Origin: JACCYI01 sp963828075
GTDB taxonomy: Bacteria > Actinomycetota > Thermoleophilia > Solirubrobacterales > Solirubrobacteraceae
Reading direction: 5' to 3'
DNA: 64,000 nucleotides
NCBI GenBank assembly: GCA_963828075.1
Contig: CAWHDH010000021.1
Span: 2,294,001-2,358,000 of the forward strand
Each line of letters opens with the position of its first letter. The first letter of the stretch is position 1. Shown piece by piece: positions 42,568 to 51,214 of this stretch. A program made the translations under genes and the position numbers. Below the pieces are notes generated by a model. The model searched no databases and had not been told where the DNA came from. It saw nothing but the letters and a program-made list of their open reading frames with translations.

Positions 42568-43524
42568 TCAGGCGGCGCTGCGGGCCGGCGCAGCAGCGCG
42601 GTCGGCGACCGCGGCGTGCCTGCCGACCTCATCCACGATCCGCGGCCAGACGCCGCGCGGGAGGTCGTGGCCCATCCCGTCGATGGTCACGAGCCGCGCG
42701 CCCGGGATCGCCCGCGCCGTGGCGCGCCCGCCCGACGCCGCCACCATGCGGTCCTTCGCGCCGTGGATCACCAGCGTCGGCGCCTTGATCGATCGCAGGA
42801 GCGGCGTGCGGTCGCCGGAAGCGACGATCGCGGCGAGCTGGCGGCCGGTGCCGCGCGGATCGTGGTTGCGGTCGAAGGCGCGGGCGGCGCGGCCGCGGAC
42901 GGCGTCGAAGTCGAGCTCGAAGCCGGGCGAGCCGATCACGCCGAACAGCCGCCCGATGTGATCGATGTAGGCCTCGCGCTCGCGCGGCGCGCGCCGGAAG
43001 AGGTAGCGGTAGACGGCGAAGGACGGCTGCCCGGCGCGCCGCGAGCCGGTCGTCGACATGATCGACGTCAGCGAGCGGACGCGCTCGGGGTGCTCGGCGG
43101 CGAGCGTCTGGGCGATCATCCCGCCCATCGAGGCGCCGACCACATGAGCCGGGGCGAGGTTCAGGCGGCGCAGGAGCTCGGCGGTGTCGAGCGCCATGTC
43201 CGAGAGGTCGTACTGGCGGGAGCCGAAGCGGCGCGCGGCGATCTGCCGCAGCGTCGGCACGCGCGCGTCGACGAACGTGGAGAGCCCGGCGTCGCGATTG
43301 TCGAAGCGCACGACATGGAAGCCGCGGCCGGCCAGCTCGGCGCAGAAGTCGTCATCCCAGCCGACCATCTGCATCCCGAGGCCCATGATCAGCAGCAGCG
43401 GCGGGTTGGCCGGGTCGCCGAACGTCTGGTAACAGAGCGTGATGCCCCGGCCGACGTCGCAGAACTGCTCGCCGCGGGCGCTGTCGAGGGGGCCTGAGGT
43501 GGATGGCACGGGGAGGGTCGTCAT
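42568..43524 (-). CDS. Alpha/beta hydrolase
   Basis: A 318-residue alpha/beta-hydrolase-fold protein. The nucleophile elbow is GASMGG, the oxyanion region LLIMGLGMQMVGWDDDFC, and the acid and base residues lie in VIHGAKDRMV and GMGHDLPRGVW. The group with LGMQMxxWDDxF and FDNRDxGLS is common in actinobacteria, often annotated as esterase or epoxide-hydrolase-like; the substrate is unknown. ATG 43524 follows a short inverted repeat. Confidence 0.88.
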   Translation of the reverse strand: MTTLPVPSTSGPLDSARGEQFCDVGRGITLCYQTFGDPANPPLLLIMGLGMQMVGWDDDFCAELAGRGFHVVRFDNRDAGLSTFVDARVPTLRQIAARRFGSRQYDLSDMALDTAELLRRLNLAPAHVVGASMGGMIAQTLAAEHPERVRSLTSIMSTTGSRRAGQPSFAVYRYLFRRAPREREAYIDHIGRLFGVIGSPGFELDFDAVRGRAARAFDRNHDPRGTGRQLAAIVASGDRTPLLRSIKAPTLVIHGAKDRMVAASGGRATARAIPGARLVTIDGMGHDLPRGVWPRIVDEVGRHAAVADRAAAPARSAA

Positions 43525-43542
43525 CGGTACGTAAGAGTACCG
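43525..43542. promoter_or_regulatory. Inverted repeat at the start of the hydrolase gene
   Basis: CGGTAC-GTAAGA-GTACCG is a perfect 6-bp inverted repeat immediately before the hydrolase ATG, where the ribosome binding site or the -10 box would be. A repressor bound here could block the gene. The rest of 43543-43638 shows no gene or clear motif. Confidence 0.4.
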
Positions 43543-43638
43543 GTGCCGGCGCCAAACGTTACCCAGATGTGCCCGGCGGCGGGTAGGGCGTGTCACCGCC
43601 TGGCACTGATCCGGCGCTGGGTGAGCGGGGCGTTGGTT

Positions 43639-43837
43639 GAACGGCTCGCCGAGGGAAGGGGTTCTGGGGCGGAGGCGGCGGGGGCGAGGACGTCAATCAC
43701 CCCCGTGCGCCGGGAGCGGCCGCAAGGGGGTGATTCGGCGTCCATGACGCCCCCAACCACCCCCATGCGACCGATCCCAGGCCAAGGGGGTGATTGACGG
43801 CGTGGCAACCCCGCTTCCCCCCTTCCTCACCCGACGC
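43639..43837. repeat. Repeat element C: degenerate ends around two hairpins
   Basis: The gap 43525-43890 has no gene. It holds two tandem hairpins: AATCACCCCCGTG (43695-43707) with CAAGGGGGTGATT (43723-43735), and AACCACCCCCATG (43755-43767) with CAAGGGGGTGATT (43783-43795). The spacer between them matches the cores of elements B and D. The right end CCTTCCTCACCCGACGC (43821-43837) matches the element A/B terminal repeat for 13 of 17 bases inverted; the left end at 43639-43659 is a weaker match. It lies 53 bp downstream of the trpB2 stop. Confidence 0.75.
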
Positions 43838-43890
43838 AGTCAAGCGCGGTCAGGACGCCGCGACCGCGAGAGCGGAGCTCAGCCGGCGGC

Positions 43891-45258
43891 TCAGCTCAGC
43901 GCCGGCACTCCCTCGGGCAGCGAGGCCAGCGCCGCGTCGACCCCGGCGCGGTCGAACTCCGGGTCCTCGAGCGTCCCGGCGAGGTAGGCGTCGTAGGCGG
44001 CGAGGTCGAAGTGCCCGTGGCCCGAGAGGTTGAACAGGATGACCCGCTCCTCGCCGGCCTCCTTGGCGTCGCGCGCCTCGTCGATCGCCACGCGGATCGC
44101 GTGGGCCGCCTCCGGCGCCGGGATGATCCCCTCGGTGCGCGCGAACTGCACCGCGGCCTCGAAGGCCGGGTTCTGGTGCACGGCCCGCGCCTGGATGAGC
44201 CCGGCCTTGACGGTCGCGCAGAGCAGCGGCGCGTCGCCGTGGTAGCGCAGGCCGCCGGCGTGCACGGGCGGCGGGACGAAGTCGTGGCCGAGCGTGTACA
44301 TGGGCATCAGCGGCGTCAGGCCGACCGTGTCGCCGTAGTCGTACGCGTAGACGCCCTGGGTGAGCGTCGGGCAGGCGGACGGCTCGGCGCCGATGAACCG
44401 CGTCGTCGCGCCGTCGCGCAGGTTGCGCCGCAGCCACGGGAACGCCATGCCGGCGAAGTTCGAGCCGCCGCCGACGCAGCCGATCACGACGTCGGGCTCC
44501 TCGCCCGCCATCTCCATCTGCGCGATCGACTCCTGCCCGATCACCGTCTGGTGCAGGCAGACGTGCGAGAGCACCGATCCGAGGGAGTAGTTGGCCTCGG
44601 GATCCTTGGCGGCGACCTCGACCGCCTCGGAGATCGCGATGCCGAGCGAGCCCGTCGGGTGGCCGGCCTGGGCGAGGCCGGACTCGGTCAGGGCCGAGGG
44701 CGAGCGGTGCACGGTCGCGCCCCAGGTCTGCATCATCGAGCGCCGGTAGGGCTTCTGGTCGTAGGAGGAGCCGACCATGAACACCTCGCACTCGAGGCCG
44801 AAGCGCGCGCACGCGAAGGCCAGCGACGAGCCCCACTGGCCCGCGCCGGTCTCGGTCACCAGCTTCTTGACGCCGGCCTGAGCGTTCTCGTAGGCCTGCG
44901 CGACCGCGGAGTTCGGCTTGTGCGACCCGGCGGGCGAGACGCCCTCGTACTTGTAGTAGATGTGCGCCGGCGTGCCGAGCGCCTTCTCCAGGCTGCGCGC
45001 GCGGTACAGCGGCGTCGGGCGCCACAGCTTGTAGGTCTCGCGGACCGCGTCGGGGATCTCGACCTCCGGCTCGGCCGAGACCTCCTGCATGATGATCCCC
45101 ATCGGGAAGATCGGCGTGAGGTCCTCCGGGCCGGCCGGCTGTCCGGTGCGTGGACTCAGCGGCGGCAGCGGGTCACCGGGCAGGTCGGCGACGAGGTTCA
45201 CCCAGTGGGTCGGGATCTGGTCCTCGCCGAGGAGGAACTTCGTGTGCGCGTCGGCCAT
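43891..45258 (-). CDS. trpB2: Tryptophan synthase beta subunit-like protein, type 2
   Basis: A 455-residue PLP enzyme that makes tryptophan from indole and serine. The PLP lysine is K114 in SPAGSHKPNSA, and the phosphate loop is GCVGGGSNFAG. Length and the N-terminal LVADLPGDPLPPLSP..TG..AGPEDL extension distinguish TrpB2 from classical TrpB. TrpB2 does not need TrpA and may salvage indole. No other trp gene is nearby. Divergent from the YbdK-like gene by 24 bp. Confidence 0.94.
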   Translation of the reverse strand: MADAHTKFLLGEDQIPTHWVNLVADLPGDPLPPLSPRTGQPAGPEDLTPIFPMGIIMQEVSAEPEVEIPDAVRETYKLWRPTPLYRARSLEKALGTPAHIYYKYEGVSPAGSHKPNSAVAQAYENAQAGVKKLVTETGAGQWGSSLAFACARFGLECEVFMVGSSYDQKPYRRSMMQTWGATVHRSPSALTESGLAQAGHPTGSLGIAISEAVEVAAKDPEANYSLGSVLSHVCLHQTVIGQESIAQMEMAGEEPDVVIGCVGGGSNFAGMAFPWLRRNLRDGATTRFIGAEPSACPTLTQGVYAYDYGDTVGLTPLMPMYTLGHDFVPPPVHAGGLRYHGDAPLLCATVKAGLIQARAVHQNPAFEAAVQFARTEGIIPAPEAAHAIRVAIDEARDAKEAGEERVILFNLSGHGHFDLAAYDAYLAGTLEDPEFDRAGVDAALASLPEGVPALS

Positions 45259-45282
45259 GGGCGGATCCTATGCTGCGCCGCA

Positions 45283-46380
45283 ATGGCGGAATTCGGATCC
45301 GAGCGACCGTTCGCCCTCGGCGTCGAGGAGGAGTTGCTGCTCGTCGATCCGCGCACCGGCCGGCTCGTCAACGAGGGGGCGGCGGTGCTCGACGCGGTCG
45401 GCGAGCCCGAGCGCGGCACGGTCAAGGGCGAGGTCCACGCCTGCCAGGTCGAGCTCATCACCGACGTCTGCGAGTCCGTCGCCGACGCGGTCGGCGTGCT
45501 GCGCGGCCTGCGAGCGGCGGTGCTCGAGACCGGCGTCGGCGTGCTCGGATCGGGCACGCACCCGACCGCCGTGGAGGGCGACGCCGAGATCACCGACCAG
45601 GAGCGCTACCAGTTCATCTCTGATCTACTCGGCGACGCGATCGCGACGCCGGTGTCGGCGCTGCACGTCCACGTCGGGATGCCAGACGCCGAGACGGCGA
45701 TCCGCGCCTTCAACGGGCTGCGGCGCCACCTCGGTGTGCTCGAGGCGCTCGCCGCCAACTCGCCGTTCCGCCACGGCCGCGACACGCGGCTCGCGTCGGC
45801 CCGCGAGATCACCCTGCGCGGCTGGCCGCGGTCGGGCGCGCCGCGGGCGTTCGCGGACTTCGCCGATTTCGAGGCGTTCGCCGACCGGCTGACGCGGGTC
45901 GCCGGCGTCCCCGACTACACGTTCCATTGGTGGAAGCTGCGCCCGCACCCGCGGCTCGGCACGGTGGAGATCCGGGCGCTCGACGCCCAGGCGACGCTCG
46001 CCCACACCGCGCCGCTGGTGGCCGCGATCCACGCGCTCGCGCATCACGAGGCCACCGTCGGCGAGCCCGTCGACGGCCCGCCGCCGGAGATCCTCGAGGA
46101 GGCCTCGTACCGGGCGGCGCGCGCGGGGGTCGAGGCGACGCTGCCGGACGCCGACGGGGAACTGCGGCCGGTGGCCGAGCTTCTGCACGCGACGATCGAG
46201 CTCGCGCGCGACTCCGCCGTCGAGCTCGGCTGCGCCGACGAGCTGGAGGCCCTCACGGAGCTGCTGCAGCAGGGCGGCGGGGCCGGCGTGCAGCGCGCCG
46301 CGTTCGACGGCGAGGACGTTGCGCCGGTGGCCAGGCGGCTCGCCGAGCTCGCGGCCGGAGAGCAGACGGCGCGTCAATAG
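45283..46380 (+). CDS. YbdK-type carboxylate-amine ligase (GCS2 family)
   Basis: A 365-residue protein of the glutamate-cysteine ligase 2 family. The start FALGVEEELLLVDPRTGRL carries the ATP/metal-binding Glu residues; HVHVGMPDAETAI and WWKLRPHPRLGTVEIR are further conserved blocks. Family members have weak gamma-glutamyl ligase activity; some actinobacterial homologues have other substrates. ATG 45283 fits the family start. It is convergent with the NmrA-like gene, 15 bp away. Confidence 0.9.
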   Translation: MAEFGSERPFALGVEEELLLVDPRTGRLVNEGAAVLDAVGEPERGTVKGEVHACQVELITDVCESVADAVGVLRGLRAAVLETGVGVLGSGTHPTAVEGDAEITDQERYQFISDLLGDAIATPVSALHVHVGMPDAETAIRAFNGLRRHLGVLEALAANSPFRHGRDTRLASAREITLRGWPRSGAPRAFADFADFEAFADRLTRVAGVPDYTFHWWKLRPHPRLGTVEIRALDAQATLAHTAPLVAAIHALAHHEATVGEPVDGPPPEILEEASYRAARAGVEATLPDADGELRPVAELLHATIELARDSAVELGCADELEALTELLQQGGGAGVQRAAFDGEDVAPVARRLAELAAGEQTARQ

Positions 46381-46395
46381 AAGCGTGCGGGTCCG

Positions 46396-47259
46396 TCAGG
46401 CCGCGGGCACCAGGTGCGCGTAGCTCTCGGGGTGCTCGGCGAGGAACTCGCGCAGCGACCGGGGCCGCCGGCCCGTCAGCTGCTCGACGGTGTCGGTGAC
46501 GATGTCGAGCTCGCCCTTGGCCACGGCCAGGTATGAGGTGACCCAGCCCTCGACCTCGTAGTCGGGCGCGCCGTAGTGGGCGCGCGAGGCGTAGGCCTCC
46601 GCGATCGTCTCGTCCTTGAAGGTCACCGGGCGCCCGGTCACGTCGGTGAGCACCTCGGCGGCGTAGGACATGCTGTGCGACTCGGGGCCCGTCAGCTCGA
46701 AGCTCCGACCGTCGTGTCCGTCCTGGGTGAGCACCGCCGCGGCGACCGCGGCGACGTCGTCGCGGCTGACCCAGGCGGTGCGCCCGTTGCCCGCCGGCCC
46801 GGCGATCACGCCGTCCGGCGACGCGAAGAACGGGACGAAGTCGAGGTACATGCTGTTGCGCAGGAACGTGTGCGCGAGTCCGGTCCGCCGGATGTGCACC
46901 TCGGTCGCGTGGTGATGGCGGGCCAGGGTGAACGTCGCGTCCTGCGCGGCGCCGAGGAACGACGTGTAAACGATCCGCCGTACCCCGGCGGCGACGGCGG
47001 CGTCGACGGCGCTGCGGTGCTCGGCGACGCGGTCGGGCGCCTCGCGGCCCGAGACCATGAACAGCGTGTCCGCGCCGGCCAGCGCCTCGGTCATCGCCGG
47101 GCGGTCGTGGTAGCCGGGCGCGACTGCGACCTCGGCTCCGTCCAGCTGCGGAGCGCGGGCGGCGTCGCGAACGATCAGGCGCTGGGCGACGCCGGCGTCG
47201 GCCAGCCGGCGCGCCACGCGTCCGCCCAGCTCGCCGGTCGCGCCGGTGATGGCGATCAT
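46396..47259 (-). CDS. NmrA-like NAD(P)-binding protein / quinone oxidoreductase 2-like
   Basis: A 287-residue atypical SDR with the NAD(P) motif ITGATGELGGRVARRL at the N-terminus and no YxxxK dyad in the usual place. The sequence order (IVRDAARAPQLDGAEV, YTSFLGAAQDATFTLARHHHATEVHIRRTGLAHTFLRNSMYLDF) resembles QOR2 and related NmrA proteins that reduce quinones or sense the NADP ratio. Element B lies immediately upstream. Confidence 0.87.
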   Translation of the reverse strand: MIAITGATGELGGRVARRLADAGVAQRLIVRDAARAPQLDGAEVAVAPGYHDRPAMTEALAGADTLFMVSGREAPDRVAEHRSAVDAAVAAGVRRIVYTSFLGAAQDATFTLARHHHATEVHIRRTGLAHTFLRNSMYLDFVPFFASPDGVIAGPAGNGRTAWVSRDDVAAVAAAVLTQDGHDGRSFELTGPESHSMSYAAEVLTDVTGRPVTFKDETIAEAYASRAHYGAPDYEVEGWVTSYLAVAKGELDIVTDTVEQLTGRRPRSLREFLAEHPESYAHLVPAA

Positions 47260-47385
47260 GGCTGGAGTATGGCGCCGCCCGCCGTGTCAGACGGCCGCCG
47301 CCGCGCGCGACCTCCTCTCATACGGCGACACGACGCCGATACGCCACGCTCGGGCGAGGTCTGCCCACGTCGCCGCGCGGCGGGT

Positions 47386-47534
47386 CGAACGGCGATCAGT
47401 GAGGAAGGACGGGTTGGGGGGAGGTGGGGATGCCGTCAACCACCCCCGTGACCCTCCGGGCGGCCGCATGGGGGTGGTTCGGGGTCTATTACGCCCCCAA
47501 TCACCCCCGTGCGACCGAATCCTGACCAAGTGAG
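47386..47534. repeat. Repeat element B: one intact end, one hairpin, truncated right side
   Basis: The 277-bp gap between the NmrA-like gene and iclR holds this element. The left end contains GCGATCAGTGAGGAAGG (47392-47408), identical to the core of element A's left end. The first hairpin pairs AACCACCCCCGTG (47438-47450) with CATGGGGGTGGTT (47467-47479). The centre that follows matches the reverse complement of element D's centre for 26 of 27 bases. The second hairpin has only its left arm (47499-47511); the right arm and right end are lost where the iclR stop begins at 47537. Confidence 0.78.
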
Positions 47535-47536
47535 CC

Positions 47537-48322
47537 CTACAACCCCACCGCGCCCTCAATCGCCCGCGCCGTCACCGCCGTCGCACGACCGAGCACGTCG
47601 AGCCCGCGCTCGAGCACGCGGTCCTGGGCACCCCACACGCTGACGACGGCGATCACCCGGTGGCGCTGGTCGAGCACGGCAGACGAGGCGCCCCAGAGCC
47701 CCGCCTCGAGCTCGCCCTCGGAGACCGCGTAGCCGCGCTGGCGCACCTCGCCGAGCGCCTCGCGCAGCTGGTCGGGGTCGGTGACGGTGCGCTCGTTGAA
47801 GCGCTGCAACGGCGCCGCGAGCACGGCGCTGAGGTCCTCCGGGGTGAGCATGGCGAGCAGCGCCTTGCCGGTTGACGTCGCGTGCATCGGCACCGCGCGG
47901 CTGAGCCAGTCCGGCGCCATCACGTGGGGCGCCTGGACCTGGTCGACGTAGACGAGCTGCAGCTGGCGGGGCACGGCGAGGCTGGCGGTCTCGCCCGTCG
48001 TGCTGGCCAGGTCGACGAGGTACGGGCGGGCGACCCGGGCGATCGAGTCGTCGCCGGCCGCGGCGGCGAGCCGGGCGACGCCGTAGCCGATCAGGTAGCG
48101 GTTGTTGGCGTCGCGCTCGATCAGCCCTTCCTCCTCGAGCGTGGCGAGGATGCGCCAGGCGGTGCTGCGGTTGATCGCGCAGGCCTCGGCGAGGTCGGGC
48201 GCGGACTGCGGCTCGGGTGCGGCCGCCACGGCGTTCAGGAGCGCGACCGCCCGCGCCACCGATTGCACCCCGCCTCCAGGTGCTCCGCTTTCGCTCTTGA
48301 CATCGACGGCGGTTGTCTTCAT
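47537..48322 (-). CDS. IclR-family transcriptional regulator
   Basis: A 261-residue regulator. The N-terminal winged helix spans about 18-80 (VQSVARAVALLNAVAAAPEPQSAPDLAEACAINRSTAWRILATLEEEGLIERD). The C-terminal effector domain is of the IclR GAF-like type (ATSTGKALLAMLTPEDLSAVL, RGYAVSEGELEAGLWGASSAVLD). It is divergent from a nine-gene-long catabolic run starting with an acyl-CoA dehydrogenase and almost certainly controls it through the operator boxes between them. The effector is probably the imported acid or its CoA ester. Confidence 0.93.
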   Translation of the reverse strand: MKTTAVDVKSESGAPGGGVQSVARAVALLNAVAAAPEPQSAPDLAEACAINRSTAWRILATLEEEGLIERDANNRYLIGYGVARLAAAAGDDSIARVARPYLVDLASTTGETASLAVPRQLQLVYVDQVQAPHVMAPDWLSRAVPMHATSTGKALLAMLTPEDLSAVLAAPLQRFNERTVTDPDQLREALGEVRQRGYAVSEGELEAGLWGASSAVLDQRHRVIAVVSVWGAQDRVLERGLDVLGRATAVTARAIEGAVGL

Positions 48323-48331
48323 GCTGACCCC

Positions 48332-48365
48332 GTTCGCATTACGGACTGTCGTTCACTATACGAAC
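48332..48365. promoter_or_regulatory. Two 15-bp IclR operator candidates over the divergent promoter
   Basis: Two related boxes, GTTCGCATTACGGAC (48332-48346) and GTTCACTATACGAAC (48351-48365), match at 11 of 15 bases. They are spaced 19 bp start to start, nearly two helical turns. The second is a GTTC-N7-GAAC palindrome. A weak promoter toward the dehydrogenase gene, TTCGCA-N18-TATACG (48333-48362), is covered by both boxes. This fits tandem IclR dimers controlling the operon and their own gene. Confidence 0.65.
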
Positions 48366-48383
48366 TCAACGGAGAAGATACCA

Positions 48384-49568
48384 GTGGACCTCTCGCTCAC
48401 CGCCGCACAAGAGGATCTCGTCGCCCGGGCCCAAGCGCTCACGGCGGACATCATGGTCCACGAGCTGGCGTGCGAGGAAGCCAACGGCCTCCCCGCCAGA
48501 ACACACGCCGACGTCGCCGATCGCGTCCGCCACCACGGCCTCAACGCGATCAACATGCCGGCCGAGTGGGGCGGGCAGGGCCTCAGCATCCTCGACCAGG
48601 TGCTCGTGCAGGAGGAGCTGGGCCAGCTCACCAACGCGCTGTGGGACATGGTGTGGCGGCCCGCCAACGCGCTGCGCGCCTGCACGCCCGAGCAGCGCGA
48701 GCGCTACCTCGAGCCCGCCATCCGCGGTAAGCGGCGCGACGCGTTCGCGGTGACCGAGCCCAACGCGGGGTCTGACCCCTCGCGCATCGAGGCGACCGCC
48801 CGTCGGGCCGGCGGCGGCTACGTCCTCAACGGCGAGAAGTGGTTCGTCACCGTCGGGGACGTCGCCGACTTCCTGATCGTCCTCGCGCTCGTCCTCCCCG
48901 AGCGCGCACCGACGCTCTTCCTCGTCGACAAGGACACGCCGGGCGTCCGCCTCCTGCGGACCCCGCGCTACATGCACACCTTCGTCTACGAGCACCCGGA
49001 GTTCGGCTTCGAGGACGTTTTCGTCGGCGAGGACGCGGTGCTCGGCGGGATCGGGGCGGGCTACGACCTGACGCGCGACTGGTTCGTCGAGGAGCGGCTG
49101 ATGATCGCCGCGCGCACGACCGGCGCCGCCGAGCGGGCGCTGCGCTCGGCGGTCGACTGGGCCCGCGAGCGCGAGCAGTTCGGCGAGGCGATCCTCAGCT
49201 TCCAGCTGATCCAGGGCATGGTCGCCGACAGCGTCGTCGACATCGCCACCAATCGCGCGCTCGTCCGCCAGGTCGCGTGGGAGGCCGATGAGGGCCTCGA
49301 CCGCCGGATGCTCCACGGCAAGGCGGCGGTCGTGAAGCTGTCGGCGTCGGAGGCGTCCGGCCGCGTGGTCGATCGCGCGCTGCAGATCCACGGCGGCCGC
49401 GGCTACATGCGCGAGAACCCGTGCGAGCGCCTCTACCGCGATCTGCGGGTCGACCGCATCTGGGAAGGGACGTCGGAGGTCCAGCGGCTGATCGTCGGCA
49501 ACGAGGTCCTCAAGCGAGGGCTCGACGGGCTGCTGTCACACGGAGCGGCCACGCCGGTCGCGGTCTGA
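48384..49568 (+). CDS. Acyl-CoA dehydrogenase
   Basis: A 394-residue FAD flavoprotein that oxidises an acyl-CoA to a 2-enoyl-CoA. The FAD/substrate motif AFAVTEPNAGSDPSRIEATA, the helical C-terminal domain with REREQFGEAILSFQLIQ, and the catalytic Glu in IWEGTSEVQRLIVGNEVL are all present at full family length. The GTG at 48384 has GGAGAAG nine bases upstream. First gene of the IclR-linked operon; the ABC importer follows 29 bp later. Confidence 0.93.
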   Translation: MDLSLTAAQEDLVARAQALTADIMVHELACEEANGLPARTHADVADRVRHHGLNAINMPAEWGGQGLSILDQVLVQEELGQLTNALWDMVWRPANALRACTPEQRERYLEPAIRGKRRDAFAVTEPNAGSDPSRIEATARRAGGGYVLNGEKWFVTVGDVADFLIVLALVLPERAPTLFLVDKDTPGVRLLRTPRYMHTFVYEHPEFGFEDVFVGEDAVLGGIGAGYDLTRDWFVEERLMIAARTTGAAERALRSAVDWAREREQFGEAILSFQLIQGMVADSVVDIATNRALVRQVAWEADEGLDRRMLHGKAAVVKLSASEASGRVVDRALQIHGGRGYMRENPCERLYRDLRVDRIWEGTSEVQRLIVGNEVLKRGLDGLLSHGAATPVAV

Positions 49569-49597
49569 AGGCAACCAGGGATAGGAGAGCTAGGACC

Positions 49598-51214
49598 ATG
49601 AGCGAGCACCGCAGTGACCCTCTCGGAGGACCGATCACCCGGCGGGAGGTGCTGCGCGGCGCGTTCGCCGGCGGCATCGTCATCACCAGCGGTGGGCTCC
49701 TGGCGGCGTGCGGCGGCGGCGGCGGGACGCCGAGCGCCACGGCCGGCTCGCCGGCCGCCAAGGCGGGCGAGCTGCGCAAGGGCGGGGTGCTGCGGGTCGG
49801 CGTGGCCGGCGGCGGCGCCAAGGACTCGATCGACGCCCATCTGCTCACCACCGACCCCGACATCGCGCGCGCCCACCAGCTCTACGAGCCGCTCGCGCGG
49901 CGCAACGCCGCGTACGACCTCGAGATGGTGCTCGCCGAGTCGATCGAGCCCGAGAAGCGGCCCGACGCGTGGACCGTGCGCCTGCGCGAGGGCGCGACGT
50001 TCCACGACGGCAAGCCGGTCACGGCGGACGACGTGCTGTTCTCGCTCGGGCGGATCGTCGAGCCCAAGGCCAACCGGACGGGCGCGTCGTCGCTCGCCTC
50101 GCTCGACATCAAGCGCTGCAAGAAGCTCGACGACCGGACGGTGCGGCTCGCGCTCAAGACGCCCAACGTCGCGTTCCCCGACGACCTCGGGCAGTACTTC
50201 AACGGGATCGTCCCGCGCGGCTACGACCCGAAGAACCCGGTCGGCTCGGGGCCGTTCAAGTACAAGTCGTTCTCCCCCGGCCAGCGGAGCACCTTCGTCG
50301 CCTACGCCGACCACTGGAAGACCGCGCCGCACGTCGAGGAGCTCGTGATCATCGACTTCCCGGACGACACGGCGCGGGTCAACGCGCTGCTCGGCGGTCA
50401 GGTCGAGGCGATCACCAACCTCCCGGGCGCCCAGCTCGGCCAGGTCAAGGGCAATCCGAAGCTGCGGGTCCTGGTCTCGGAGACCGGCGCGTGGCAGCCG
50501 TTCACGATGCGCGTCGACTCGGGGCCGTTCGCCGACGTCCGCGTGCGCCAGGCGATGCGGCTGCTCGTCGACCGCGAGCAGATGATCGCCCAGGCGCTGT
50601 CCGGGCAGGGACGCGTGGCGAACGATCTCTACGCGCCGTACGATCCGGCCTACGCGAAGGACATCCCCCAGCGCGGGCAGGATCTCGAGCAGGCCAAGTC
50701 GCTGCTCGCGCAGGCGGGGCAGCGCGACCTGCGGGTCGAGCTCGTGACCGCACCCGTCTACGGCGGGCTCGTCGAGGCGGCGCAGGTCCTCGCCCAACAG
50801 GCCAAGGGGGCCGGGGTGAAGGTGAAGGTCCGCAAGACCGACTCGGCCACGTTCTACGGCGACAACTACCTCAAGTGGCCGTTCGCGCAGGACTTCTGGT
50901 TCACCCGCACCTATCTCGCGCAGATCGCACAAGGCAGCGTCAAGAGCGCCCCGTTCAATGAGACCCACTGGGACCACCCCGAGTTCAACAAGCTCGTCGC
51001 GGCCGCGCGCGAGGAGCTCGACGAGGGCAAGCGGACGGAGCTGCTGCACCAGGCGCAGGCGATCGAGCACGAGGAGGGCGGGTACATCGTCTGGTCGTTC
51101 TCCAACCAGGTCGACGCGCACGCGGCCAGCGTCGGCGGGTTCGCGCCCGCGAAGTCGGGCGGGCCGCTGACCAACTACGGCTTCGCCACGGCCGGGTTCG
51201 TCGATGCCGCGTAG
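49598..51214 (+). CDS. ABC transporter substrate-binding lipoprotein (family 5)
   Basis: A 538-residue solute-binding protein of the oligopeptide/nickel (SBP_bac_5) type. The N-terminus has a twin-arginine motif (ITRREVLRGAFAGG) and a lipobox LLAACGG, so it is probably Tat-exported and lipidated. Family blocks such as WTVRLREGATFHDGKPVTADDVLFSLGRI and NPVGSGPFKYKSF are clear. An AGGAGAG box precedes the ATG. It feeds the permeases and ATPase that follow. The ligand is unknown; the surrounding CoA enzymes suggest an organic acid or conjugate rather than a peptide. Confidence 0.92.
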   Translation: MSEHRSDPLGGPITRREVLRGAFAGGIVITSGGLLAACGGGGGTPSATAGSPAAKAGELRKGGVLRVGVAGGGAKDSIDAHLLTTDPDIARAHQLYEPLARRNAAYDLEMVLAESIEPEKRPDAWTVRLREGATFHDGKPVTADDVLFSLGRIVEPKANRTGASSLASLDIKRCKKLDDRTVRLALKTPNVAFPDDLGQYFNGIVPRGYDPKNPVGSGPFKYKSFSPGQRSTFVAYADHWKTAPHVEELVIIDFPDDTARVNALLGGQVEAITNLPGAQLGQVKGNPKLRVLVSETGAWQPFTMRVDSGPFADVRVRQAMRLLVDREQMIAQALSGQGRVANDLYAPYDPAYAKDIPQRGQDLEQAKSLLAQAGQRDLRVELVTAPVYGGLVEAAQVLAQQAKGAGVKVKVRKTDSATFYGDNYLKWPFAQDFWFTRTYLAQIAQGSVKSAPFNETHWDHPEFNKLVAAAREELDEGKRTELLHQAQAIEHEEGGYIVWSFSNQVDAHAASVGGFAPAKSGGPLTNYGFATAGFVDAA

